DNA from: Hymenobacter glacieicola
GTDB lineage: Bacteria > Bacteroidota > Bacteroidia > Cytophagales > Hymenobacteraceae
Assembly: GCF_014640315.1 (NCBI RefSeq)
Contig: NZ_BMGS01000002.1
Coordinates: 345,313 to 409,312 of the forward strand
DNA length: 64,000 bases
Reading direction: 5' to 3'
Shown here: piece after piece, positions 36,581-42,861 of the stretch
How positions within the stretch are numbered: the first letter of the stretch is position 1
Layout: every line of letters starts with the position of its first letter
Translations under genes and position numbers: made by a program
Notes under the pieces: model-generated
What the model was told of the DNA's origin: nothing
Databases searched by the model: none
Seen by the model: only the letters and a program-made list of their open reading frames with translations

Positions 36581-36602
36581 AACGTCGTTACCCGAACGCC
36601 TG

Positions 36603-36654
36603 GCACTGCCAGAGGCCCCGTCTACAGGGTAGTAGACGGGGCCTCTGGCAGTGC
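36603..36654. terminator. Very long hairpin between convergent genes
   Basis: A perfect 23-bp inverted repeat (36603-36625 with 36632-36654) around a 6-base loop, just after the DUF6493-like stop and before the repressor stop. There is no T tract on either side. It could act as a terminator for both strands or be an RNA processing signal or remnant of an insertion. Confidence 0.6.
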
Positions 36655-36688
36655 TGCTTCAACGTTTCTTAACCTGAAATACTCCACC

Positions 36689-37615
36689 TTAAATGTTTAA
36701 CGGCCGGGCCTCATTCCCGCCGTGCTGATTGGCGCCAACGCCGTCTTTGTTTTCCTGCAGGTAGCGCCGCACCTCGCCCCGGTCGTGGCCCAACAGCTCA
36801 ATTACGTCCCACAGCCGCTCCACGGTAATATCCGGCTGACTCGGAATGTAGGTGGATATGTAGCCCAGCACCATCCAGATCTGCACGATATCAGCCGCCG
36901 GCAGGTCGTAGGGCTTCACCGTGGAATTGTCCGATAGCAGATCCACCATGCCCTTGCGGTCGGTAACCCGCCGCGGTATCCGCTTCAGCAAAATATTCTC
37001 CTGGGTCACCACCACGTAAATCTCACCCGGCTTCAGCAAGTCCCACCGGTCCACGTAGCTGCATACCACAATGTCGCGGTGGTTGATGGTCGGCTCCATG
37101 CTGTCCCCATTCACCTCGAAGGCCCGGTACGAGCCATGCTCGAAGCCCGGTATCTGGTAGGGCCGCATCTGCTCCAGGTAAGCCGCTTCGTTGTAGGAAC
37201 GGGTGTATCCCGCCTGAGCCCGGGCCGGAATCAGGATGGTATTGTCGTTGCCCAGCTTGTCCACCGTGACGGCTACCACCCGCAGGCTCGACAAACTCTT
37301 ATGATTGGCTGAGGCTTCTGGTGCCGCACTTTTTGGCGCGGCTTTGCCCGTATCCGTCACGCCGCCCTGAAACATCGAGCCCCGCCCCATCAGCAACCAC
37401 TCCGCTGACACTTCCGGCCACATACCCAAAAAGTCTACCAAAGTAGGATAACTGGGTTCCGCACCTTTGAGAATCTTATACAGCTTACTCGTCGTGCTGT
37501 AGCCTAGCTTTTGCGTGGCTTTATTAACGTTTAAGCCATAATGATCCAGGATTTGCTGTATCCGATCAGATACGCTGGAAGGTGCGGAAGCGGGAGCGGC
37601 TGCGGTGTGTTCCAT
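36689..37615 (-). CDS. CI/LexA-type repressor with S24 peptidase domain
   Basis: Phage-type repressor of 308 residues from the ATG at 37615. An N-terminal helix-turn-helix lies at about 15-75 (LNVNKATQKLGYSTTSKLYK). After a linker, the S24 peptidase fold covers about 125-230. The Ser of VNGDSMEPT near residue 176 and the Lys of ENILLKRIPRR near residue 213 form the expected Ser-Lys dyad for autocleavage, so induction by DNA damage is plausible. Alanine-Gly cleavage-site candidates such as RAQAGYTRS lie before the catalytic domain. It diverges from the small HTH gene at 37718 across a region with palindromes, the arrangement of a lysogeny-like switch. Confidence 0.88.
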   Translation of the reverse strand: MEHTAAAPASAPSSVSDRIQQILDHYGLNVNKATQKLGYSTTSKLYKILKGAEPSYPTLVDFLGMWPEVSAEWLLMGRGSMFQGGVTDTGKAAPKSAAPEASANHKSLSSLRVVAVTVDKLGNDNTILIPARAQAGYTRSYNEAAYLEQMRPYQIPGFEHGSYRAFEVNGDSMEPTINHRDIVVCSYVDRWDLLKPGEIYVVVTQENILLKRIPRRVTDRKGMVDLLSDNSTVKPYDLPAADIVQIWMVLGYISTYIPSQPDITVERLWDVIELLGHDRGEVRRYLQENKDGVGANQHGGNEARPLNI

Positions 37616-37625
37616 AATTTTTTGG

Positions 37626-37666
37626 CACTTTAGTGTATTATTAGCACTCAAAGAGTCTTATGTTTG
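37626..37666. promoter_or_regulatory. Divergent control region with two palindromes and a -7 box
   Basis: Between the repressor and the rightward HTH gene. CACTTTAGTG (37626-37635) and ACTCAAAGAGT (37647-37657) are short palindromes suited to a dimeric repressor. TATGTTTG (37659-37666) is a plus-strand -7 box directly next to the second palindrome, so binding there would block rightward transcription. Confidence 0.55.
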
Positions 37667-37717
37667 TGTGCCAAGGTAGCAAACAATCTTTACTTGTACA
37701 CTAGAATACACAACTTC

Positions 37718-37978
37718 ATGGGACAGAATACGAACGAGCCCACCGAATTTCAGCAAATACTGCAGCGGCTGGGTACTGGCAACACTGTTGTCCGCGACAC
37801 TATTACCCTGCTGGCCGGGCGGGGCCTGAAGGTTAGCCGCTCGGCCATGTATCAGGCCCTCGACGGCCGCAGCAACCGCCGCGAGCTGATTGAAGCCTTT
37901 CTCGAAACGGCGGAAGCCGAAATTGAACGCCGCCGGCAGGTTCGGGAACGAGCCACCCGCTTAATCTCTGAAGCCTGA
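37718..37978 (+). CDS. Small DNA-binding-like regulator
   Basis: An 86-residue product from the ATG at 37718, which follows the control region. Residues 20-55 (GNTVVRDTITLLAGRGLKVS, then RSAMYQALDGRSNR) look like a helix-turn-helix of the Cro/XRE kind, and the C-terminus is a charged helix rich in Glu and Arg. As first gene rightward of the repressor it occupies the Cro position. Its stop overlaps the start of the next gene (TGATG). Function is inferred from position. Confidence 0.7.
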   Translation: MGQNTNEPTEFQQILQRLGTGNTVVRDTITLLAGRGLKVSRSAMYQALDGRSNRRELIEAFLETAEAEIERRRQVRERATRLISEA

Positions 37979-38286
37979 TGCAAACTGTCGTTCTCATCCC
38001 TGAACCCGAGTGGCGCCAGATTCTGGGCCGCCTCGAAAAGCTTGAATCTGCCGAGCAGGGACGCGCCAGCTCCCCCACCGAGCCCGACGCGGTGCTCTGC
38101 GTCCGCGAGGCCGCCGCCTTGCTTGGAATGAAGCCCGAAAACATCCGCAAGGCCCGGCGCCAGGGCCGCCTCAAAGGCGTGCGCATCAACGAGAAAGAGT
38201 GGGGATTCTACCGCTCCGAGCTCAAGCGTTACCAAACCCGCTATGTGCGCTACCTCACCGCCTCGCCCTCGTCTCAGGCCGCCTGA
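37978..38286 (+). CDS. Helix-turn-helix (excisionase/MerR-like) protein
   Basis: A 102-residue product. The N-terminal 30 residues (VVLIPEPEWRQILGRLEKLE) form a short helix, and residues 40-80 (LCVREAAALLGMKPENIRK, ARRQGRLKGVRINEKEWGF) are a typical MerR/excisionase winged helix with the conserved arginine-lysine recognition segment. Such proteins act as recombination directionality factors or as activators in satellites. It overlaps the previous gene at TGATG and is followed by a frameshifted paralogue. Confidence 0.8.
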   Translation: MQTVVLIPEPEWRQILGRLEKLESAEQGRASSPTEPDAVLCVREAAALLGMKPENIRKARRQGRLKGVRINEKEWGFYRSELKRYQTRYVRYLTASPSSQAA

Positions 38287-38351
38287 CGCCGCGCTACTAC
38301 CGGCAGCTGCCGGTTTCCCTGGATATGGTCTAACCCTTACTATCCAGTTCC

Positions 38352-38689
38352 ATGCAGCTAGTCGTGCTTGTTTCCGAAACCGAGTGGCACTCACTCCAGA
38401 CCGAGGTAGCCCGATTGGGCGCAGCCCTGGCCCAACTCCTCTCGCCCCCGGCCCCGCCCGACGTGGTGCTGACCACTGCCCAGGCGGCCACTTACATCGG
38501 CTTGAGCATTTGTGCTCTGCTCCGGGCCCGCCGAGCTGGCCGCATTCAGGGCGTGCGCATCAACGAAAAGGACTGGGTTTCCGGCGCTCCGCGCTTGATG
38601 CCTACCCGCGCCGCTACCATCCGGCCACCTTCCAACCCGGCCCCCTACCCTCTTCTACCCCCGTTTCACCCGATTCTACCCCCATATGA
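38352..38689 (+). pseudogene. Second HTH gene, broken by a one-base deletion
   Basis: Tandem paralogue of the gene at 37978-38286. The N-terminus MQLVVLVSETEWHSLQ and the block VRINEKDW align with MQTVVLIPEPEWRQIL and VRINEKEW of the first copy. The first copy then has TGGGGATTC and this one TGGGTTTCC: one G is missing. After restoring it, the frame reads GFRRSALDAYPRRYHPAT, matching GFYRSELKRYQTRYVRYLT, and ends at 38689, overlapping the next start as ATGA. That coupling supports an originally intact gene of about 112 residues. It is either a recent mutation, a sequencing error in a G run, or less likely a programmed frameshift. Confidence 0.8.
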
Positions 38690-39285
38690 CCATCCCACTT
38701 CTGCCCATCGTGGGCCCCGACGCCCCGGCCCCGCGCTCCATTATCCGCATCCAGAAGGCCCGCGTCAAACACCAGCAGTTCACCTGCGACTTCACCGAGC
38801 AGCGCGCCGACGACGCCCCACCCCGCGCCTTCACCCTCACGGCCCAGGAACAGGTTCACCCCGACCTGCTGCACCGCCTGGCTCAACTGGTTCCCCACCT
38901 CTGCCTGCTTACCGAGCAGCTAACGGAAACGCCTACCTACTGGCCCGAGGATGCACCTGGCGCCCTGCCGGCTCACTTCGAGGCCTTCACCCTTACCGGG
39001 TTCAGCCTCGGCAACGGCGGCCGGGGCGTCACCCTCATCGGCCAGCGCCAGCTGGCCGGCGGCAAGGCACTCAACCTGGCCAGCCCCTACGTCTCCTTCG
39101 ACGAGGAAGAGCCTACCTACGCCTACGCCGGCCTGCTGGAAACCGCTCTCGAAGCCGCCACTACCGAAGTGGAGGCCGCCCTGCGCGGCAAATGCACCGA
39201 CTACCGCCAGCTCGACTTCTTTGAGCCCACCGAGGAAACCGGCACCGCCCTTATTCCCCTGATTCCTGTGCCCGCTCATGCATGA
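38686..39285 (+). CDS. Island protein of unknown function
   Basis: A 199-residue product not recognised. It starts at an ATGA overlap with the frameshifted HTH gene and ends in an ATGA overlap with the initiator-like gene, so it belongs to the same translationally coupled operon. It is acidic, without membrane segments; near residues 85-145 a beta-rich stretch (FEAFTLTGFSLGNGGRGVT, LIGQRQLAGGKALNL) may be a small nucleic-acid-binding or structural fold. The C-terminus is helical. A role in island replication or single-strand DNA handling is possible from position only. Confidence 0.7.
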   Translation: MTIPLLPIVGPDAPAPRSIIRIQKARVKHQQFTCDFTEQRADDAPPRAFTLTAQEQVHPDLLHRLAQLVPHLCLLTEQLTETPTYWPEDAPGALPAHFEAFTLTGFSLGNGGRGVTLIGQRQLAGGKALNLASPYVSFDEEEPTYAYAGLLETALEAATTEVEAALRGKCTDYRQLDFFEPTEETGTALIPLIPVPAHA

Positions 39286-40346
39286 ACTACATTCAGCACT
39301 CCCGCGCAGCCCACCAGCAGCTAGCCGCGCAGCCTGCGGCCACTCCGCACCACGTCAGCCTGTATTGGGCCTTGTTCTTTACCTGGAATGCCGCCCGCTT
39401 CCCTGAGCGCCTACCCCTGAACCACGCCGACCTGATGCGCGCCGCCCACATCGGCAACGAGAAAACCTACCGGGCTGTCTTACGCGACCTGCACACCTGG
39501 CAACTGCTCCACTACCACCCCAGCCACACCCGCTACCAGCCCAGCACCTGCCAGCTCACCGACCTCTCCGACGCTCCTAGCATCCAGGGCGAAACTGCCC
39601 CTTATGCTGCTCCCGCGTCGGGGCCACAATCGCCCGAGCAGCCCGCCACCGGAGCCATAAGTGCCCCTAATGCTGCTAATTCATCGAGGGTGAAAGTGCC
39701 CGAACCACCACGGGCAAAACTGCCCCTCATGCCGCCCGCATCAGGGGCAAAAGTGCCCCAACACTCCTTATATGGTAAAACAGGAGGTAGTAAACTCTCT
39801 ACTGGTAAACCTACTCCCTTCGGTCGTAGTGAGGCGCCGCACCCCGAAAAAAAAATAGAGGGGCCTATTGCGACCGATGACGGGCTTTCAGTGGTGGAAG
39901 TCATCCGGGAAGACGACCCGCCACCAGCCGCCGTCGGCTCCCTTCCACCACCTCGCCGGGGTGCCCACGCGGCCACCATTCGCCAGGCTTCCGCGGCCCG
40001 CCCTGGTAGGTTGCCGCGCCCGGAAATCCCTTTCGCCGAGTCCGAGTACGCCGACGTGGAGAAGTTCATCCAAGCCTTCCAGGGCACCGATTACGCTCTG
40101 GCCGACCTGCGCCTCTACCACGAGAAAGTGCGCCTCTGGCGCGACCGAAAAACCGGGGAGCCGCCCCGCCGCCGCGACTGGCTGGCCACCGCCCAACGCT
40201 TCATGCTCAACGACGCCCATGACAACCGCCTCAAACTCGCTCCCCCAGTCCCGCTCCACGGGGCACCTGCCGGCCCCGGCGGGCCCCAGCCCGGCAGCAC
40301 AATTGATGCGCTATACGAGCAGTTCTACCCTCGGCGCCCTGGTTAG
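39282..40346 (+). CDS. Replication-initiator-like protein with embedded iterons
   Basis: A 354-residue product. Residues 15-95 form a winged helix-like domain (SLYWALFFTWNAARF, LPLNHADLMRAAHIGNEKT, YRAVLRDLHTWQLLHYH) as in helix-turn-helix initiators of phages and mobile islands. Residues 100-260 are a low-complexity Pro/Ala/Gly linker; its DNA contains five iteron-like repeats and an AT-rich stretch. The C-terminal domain (residues 265-330, EYADVEKFIQAFQGTDYAL, then YHEKVRLWRDRKTG and DWLATAQRFML) resembles the C-terminal part of phage replication proteins. The plan matches lambda O. It overlaps its neighbours at both ends. Initiator function is inference. Confidence 0.65.
   Translation: MNYIQHSRAAHQQLAAQPAATPHHVSLYWALFFTWNAARFPERLPLNHADLMRAAHIGNEKTYRAVLRDLHTWQLLHYHPSHTRYQPSTCQLTDLSDAPSIQGETAPYAAPASGPQSPEQPATGAISAPNAANSSRVKVPEPPRAKLPLMPPASGAKVPQHSLYGKTGGSKLSTGKPTPFGRSEAPHPEKKIEGPIATDDGLSVVEVIREDDPPPAAVGSLPPPRRGAHAATIRQASAARPGRLPRPEIPFAESEYADVEKFIQAFQGTDYALADLRLYHEKVRLWRDRKTGEPPRRRDWLATAQRFMLNDAHDNRLKLAPPVPLHGAPAGPGGPQPGSTIDALYEQFYPRRPG
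39587..39759 (+). repeat. Five 15-bp iteron-like repeats, putative replication origin
   Basis: Within the initiator-like gene, repeats of consensus GGGCAAAACTGCCCC occur at 39587-39601, 39653-39667 (most diverged), 39688-39702, 39712-39726 and 39745-39759. Starts are 66, 35, 24 and 33 bases apart. Three of them extend rightwards as TTATGCTGC, TAATGCTGC and TCATGCCGC. Each unit is itself nearly palindromic (GGGC...GCCC). An AT-rich stretch follows at about 39,767-39,815, where unwinding could occur. Confidence 0.65.
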
Positions 40347-41085
40347 CCAGCCCACCACCGAGGCTACGGCCATCCTGGTGGCCCAGCTCAGCGTCGGCCT
40401 CACCATGGAGCAGGCCGCCGCTGCCCCCAAGCTCTTCCAGCTCAGCCGCCAGCACGGCCCCGACGAAATCCGCAAGCTGCTGGCCGTTATACTGCGTGCC
40501 TTCGTGGATTCCGTGCGCGTGCCCGACAAGCCCACCGCCGCCGACATCCTCGACCTGGCCGACACCCTGCTGCTCACCTACTCCCACGACTCCCTGCGCG
40601 ACATCGTCCTGGCCCTCAAACAGGCCCGCACCAACGGCACCATCTTCTACCAGGCCCTCGACCCCGCCACCATCTACGCCCTACTCAAAACCTACTTCGA
40701 AAAGAAGGCCCAGCACCTGGAACAGCAGCACCTCGACCAGAAAGCCCGCAGCACCGCCGCTGAAAACAGCGCCCTAAAGCAGCTGCAGCAAGCCGCCCCC
40801 CAACTCGCCGCCGGCATCGGCCGCCAGCTCCCGCCCGACCACCCCAACCTCGACCACCTGCGCCAGCGCCTCACCCTCATCAAGCAAAAGGAAAAGCGCG
40901 GCCTCCTTCCACCCGAGCAAGCCCAGCAGCTGCGCGACGAAACCCACACCGCCGCCCGGCGCGACCCGCGCCCCGACTGGCAGCCCTGCCCCAAAGCTCA
41001 AAAGCTCATCAACGCCCGCCACCGCGCCGAAGACCGTCGCCTGGCCGAGAAATATCGCCCCAACTCACCACCCCAAACTGGCTAG
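40306..41085 (+). CDS. Island protein of unknown function, possibly replication-associated
   Basis: A 259-residue product from the ATG at 40306, overlapping the end of the initiator-like gene by 41 bases. It is strongly helical: EATAILVAQLSVGLTMEQA near residue 18, then DILDLADTLLLTYSHDSLR near residue 80, and a long charged coiled region at 125-200 (EKKAQHLEQQHLDQKARST). The C-terminus is basic. In lambda-like modules the gene after the initiator is the helicase loader; this product has no AAA motif, so the comparison rests on position only. Last gene of the coupled operon. Confidence 0.65.
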   Translation: MRYTSSSTLGALVSQPTTEATAILVAQLSVGLTMEQAAAAPKLFQLSRQHGPDEIRKLLAVILRAFVDSVRVPDKPTAADILDLADTLLLTYSHDSLRDIVLALKQARTNGTIFYQALDPATIYALLKTYFEKKAQHLEQQHLDQKARSTAAENSALKQLQQAAPQLAAGIGRQLPPDHPNLDHLRQRLTLIKQKEKRGLLPPEQAQQLRDETHTAARRDPRPDWQPCPKAQKLINARHRAEDRRLAEKYRPNSPPQTG

Positions 41086-41206
41086 CCTGTTGCTATTGGT
41101 AGCATTAAAACGTCCCTTCTACTACCTACTTTGCTTATATATAGGCATCTTTGCTAAGCAGGTTATAATTTGGTAGTATTCATTGCATACGTTTTACAGA
41201 TTAAGC

Positions 41207-41548
41207 ATGGAACTAAGAACTTCTTTGGGTTTATTGTCTAACCGTGAACATGAGATACTCTACCTCAGGAGACAACTACAAGAAATTTATGGTATTGATG
41301 AAGGAAGAGTAGAAGCTGTAAAATTGCTTCGCCAAGCGTCAGGTGATGCTTATGCTATAGGAGACGATGATAAAGCATTTGCTTTGCGTGACGTTGCCAA
41401 TATTTTATCTAGACCTAAAAGTGAATACGACGACAGAGAGCACCGCATGAATTTTGCAGCAGTTCATAACTCTTTAGTTATAATAGAAGATCAGTCGGAT
41501 GACCACTACAACCAGTGTAATCCTCATCTACAACCATTCTACTATTAA
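41207..41548 (+). CDS. AT-rich small gene of unknown function
   Basis: A 113-residue product from the ATG at 41207, in DNA clearly richer in AT than its neighbours, suggesting separate origin. It is acidic and helical, with LLSNREHEILYLRRQLQEIYG near residue 8 looking like a short coiled coil, and no motif I recognise. The next small gene, 14 bases downstream, has similar composition, and they may be a pair. Confidence 0.55.
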   Translation: MELRTSLGLLSNREHEILYLRRQLQEIYGIDEGRVEAVKLLRQASGDAYAIGDDDKAFALRDVANILSRPKSEYDDREHRMNFAAVHNSLVIIEDQSDDHYNQCNPHLQPFYY

Positions 41549-41562
41549 TGATTTAATCAATA

Positions 41563-41856
41563 ATGGAATATGTATCAGTTAACAACTTGTCAAAACGCTT
41601 GACCAAAGTCGTCTTACTGCAAGAAGCGTTGGCAAAAAGACAGGGGGTGGTCCAAGGATTTGAGCAAACTTCAGAGTCGCTTAAATTAATGTCCGGTGTT
41701 GCATTTCGAGACGGACATGAGGTAAAGGCCACAATACTAAGAGAGTACTCTAAAAAATTACTTGAGCATGTTGAAACCGAAATCAAGCCAATTTTAGTAT
41801 TGCTCACGAAACAGATAGAAAATCTAAATAAGATGAGAGATGAAGACTATGATTAA
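41563..41856 (+). CDS. AT-rich small helical protein of unknown function
   Basis: A 97-residue product, mostly alpha-helical and charged (LSKRLTKVVLLQEALAKRQG near residue 9; HVETEIKPILVLLTKQIENL near residue 68). No membrane segment or known motif. It follows the previous small gene by 14 bases on the same strand and shares its AT-rich composition, so the pair could be a two-gene unit such as an immunity or toxin-antitoxin-like set, but nothing in the sequence proves that. Confidence 0.55.
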   Translation: MEYVSVNNLSKRLTKVVLLQEALAKRQGVVQGFEQTSESLKLMSGVAFRDGHEVKATILREYSKKLLEHVETEIKPILVLLTKQIENLNKMRDEDYD

Positions 41857-42065
41857 AAATGCTACTTATGAATGATTATCCTAACTGATCGACGTTCCCC
41901 AAACCAAATAATATTAGCGGATAAATCTCTAATAGTTCGTCTCTATACCACACACCCTCTAAGGGTAGCAACTCCCCACGCTCCCACGTCCGCACCTGCC
42001 CGGCGCCTTTGACCTTGCTGCTGAGTGGATAGGCTGGCCCACCGTTTTCTAAGTCGAACAGAACC

Positions 42066-42685
42066 TGTTTTGCCTCAACGTCCTGGCCCACCGCTACGCC
42101 CTACGTTGGCACAGTTGACGTGCTTACCGGCGGCTTCCCCTGTCAATCCTTCTCCCTTGCTGGAAAAGGCACGATGGACCTCACGCTCTGGCGCCAGATG
42201 CTTCGCTGCGTGGTCGAGTGCCGCCCCGCGTGGGTCGTGGCAGAAAACGTTCGGGGCCTGCTTGCTCGTAGACACGGCTGGTACTCGAAGAAATCGGCGC
42301 TGACCTGGAGGCTGCGGGCTATTCCGTCTTCCCGCCGCTGCTACTTCCAGCTGCTGCCGCAGATGCCGACCACCGCCGCGAACGGCTTTGGCTGGTTGCC
42401 CACGCCCGTAGCCAACGACAGCCGCAACAGTACGTTACCCCCCTCCCAGAAGAACCGGACGCGGGGCCAGTTTTGCTCCTTTCCCTCATTCCTGCTCAAC
42501 CACAACTGCGCCCCCGGTACGCCTCTCTCAGTGAGGTTCTACGAACAGCTAATGGGCTTCCCGAGCGGTTGGATCCTGCCGCCCGAAACGCCGCCCTTCA
42601 CGCCTTAGGCAACAGCATCTACCCAGTAGTTGCATTTAATATTTTGCGCAGTCTTGCTTACACATCTCATCATCTCAAGTCATAA
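42066..42685 (+). pseudogene. Wrecked C5-cytosine DNA methyltransferase
   Basis: Pieces of a phage-type cytosine methyltransferase are spread over two reading frames. One frame has the catalytic motif [17 protein letters not shown] (PCQ with the Cys nucleophile) at about 42,118-42,168, then [12 protein letters not shown] (motif ENV). Another frame continues [19 protein letters not shown] and [12 protein letters not shown]. Later the first frame has LMGFPSGW near 42,546 and the second frame ends with [18 protein letters not shown] (C-terminal motif X) before the stop at 42685. The N-terminal SAM-binding part and the target recognition domain are missing or scrambled. At least two frameshifts and deletions are needed, so it is not functional. 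Confidence 0.85.
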
Positions 42686-42784
42686 GCCAGCGCAATTCGT
42701 CTGAAGCCTAACTAGAGGATTGGTACTTTCCTTCTACTGTCTTATCCTAGTCTAGGAATTAGTGTTGTTCAGTCGCTAACCAGT

Positions 42785-42814
42785 TTTGTAGGGCCATTAT
42801 CCCACTTATCTTTA
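42785..42814 (+). promoter_or_regulatory. Putative promoter of the nuclease-RecQ operon
   Basis: TTTG at 42785-42788, an 18-base spacer, then TATCTTTA at 42807-42814, one base off TAnnTTTG. The ATG at 42862 is 47 bases downstream. Confidence 0.45.
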
Positions 42815-42861
42815 GCATCTGCTTTCTTTAGCAGTTTTCATCTATTTCTTACGAATTCATT

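Noticed and set aside
41876..42091. Minus-strand open frame of 71 codons before the methyltransferase remnant
   Set aside because: Reads plausibly as a short protein end but has no start context or neighbours on that strand, and overlaps degraded methyltransferase DNA. Possibly another gene fragment; not supported enough to list.
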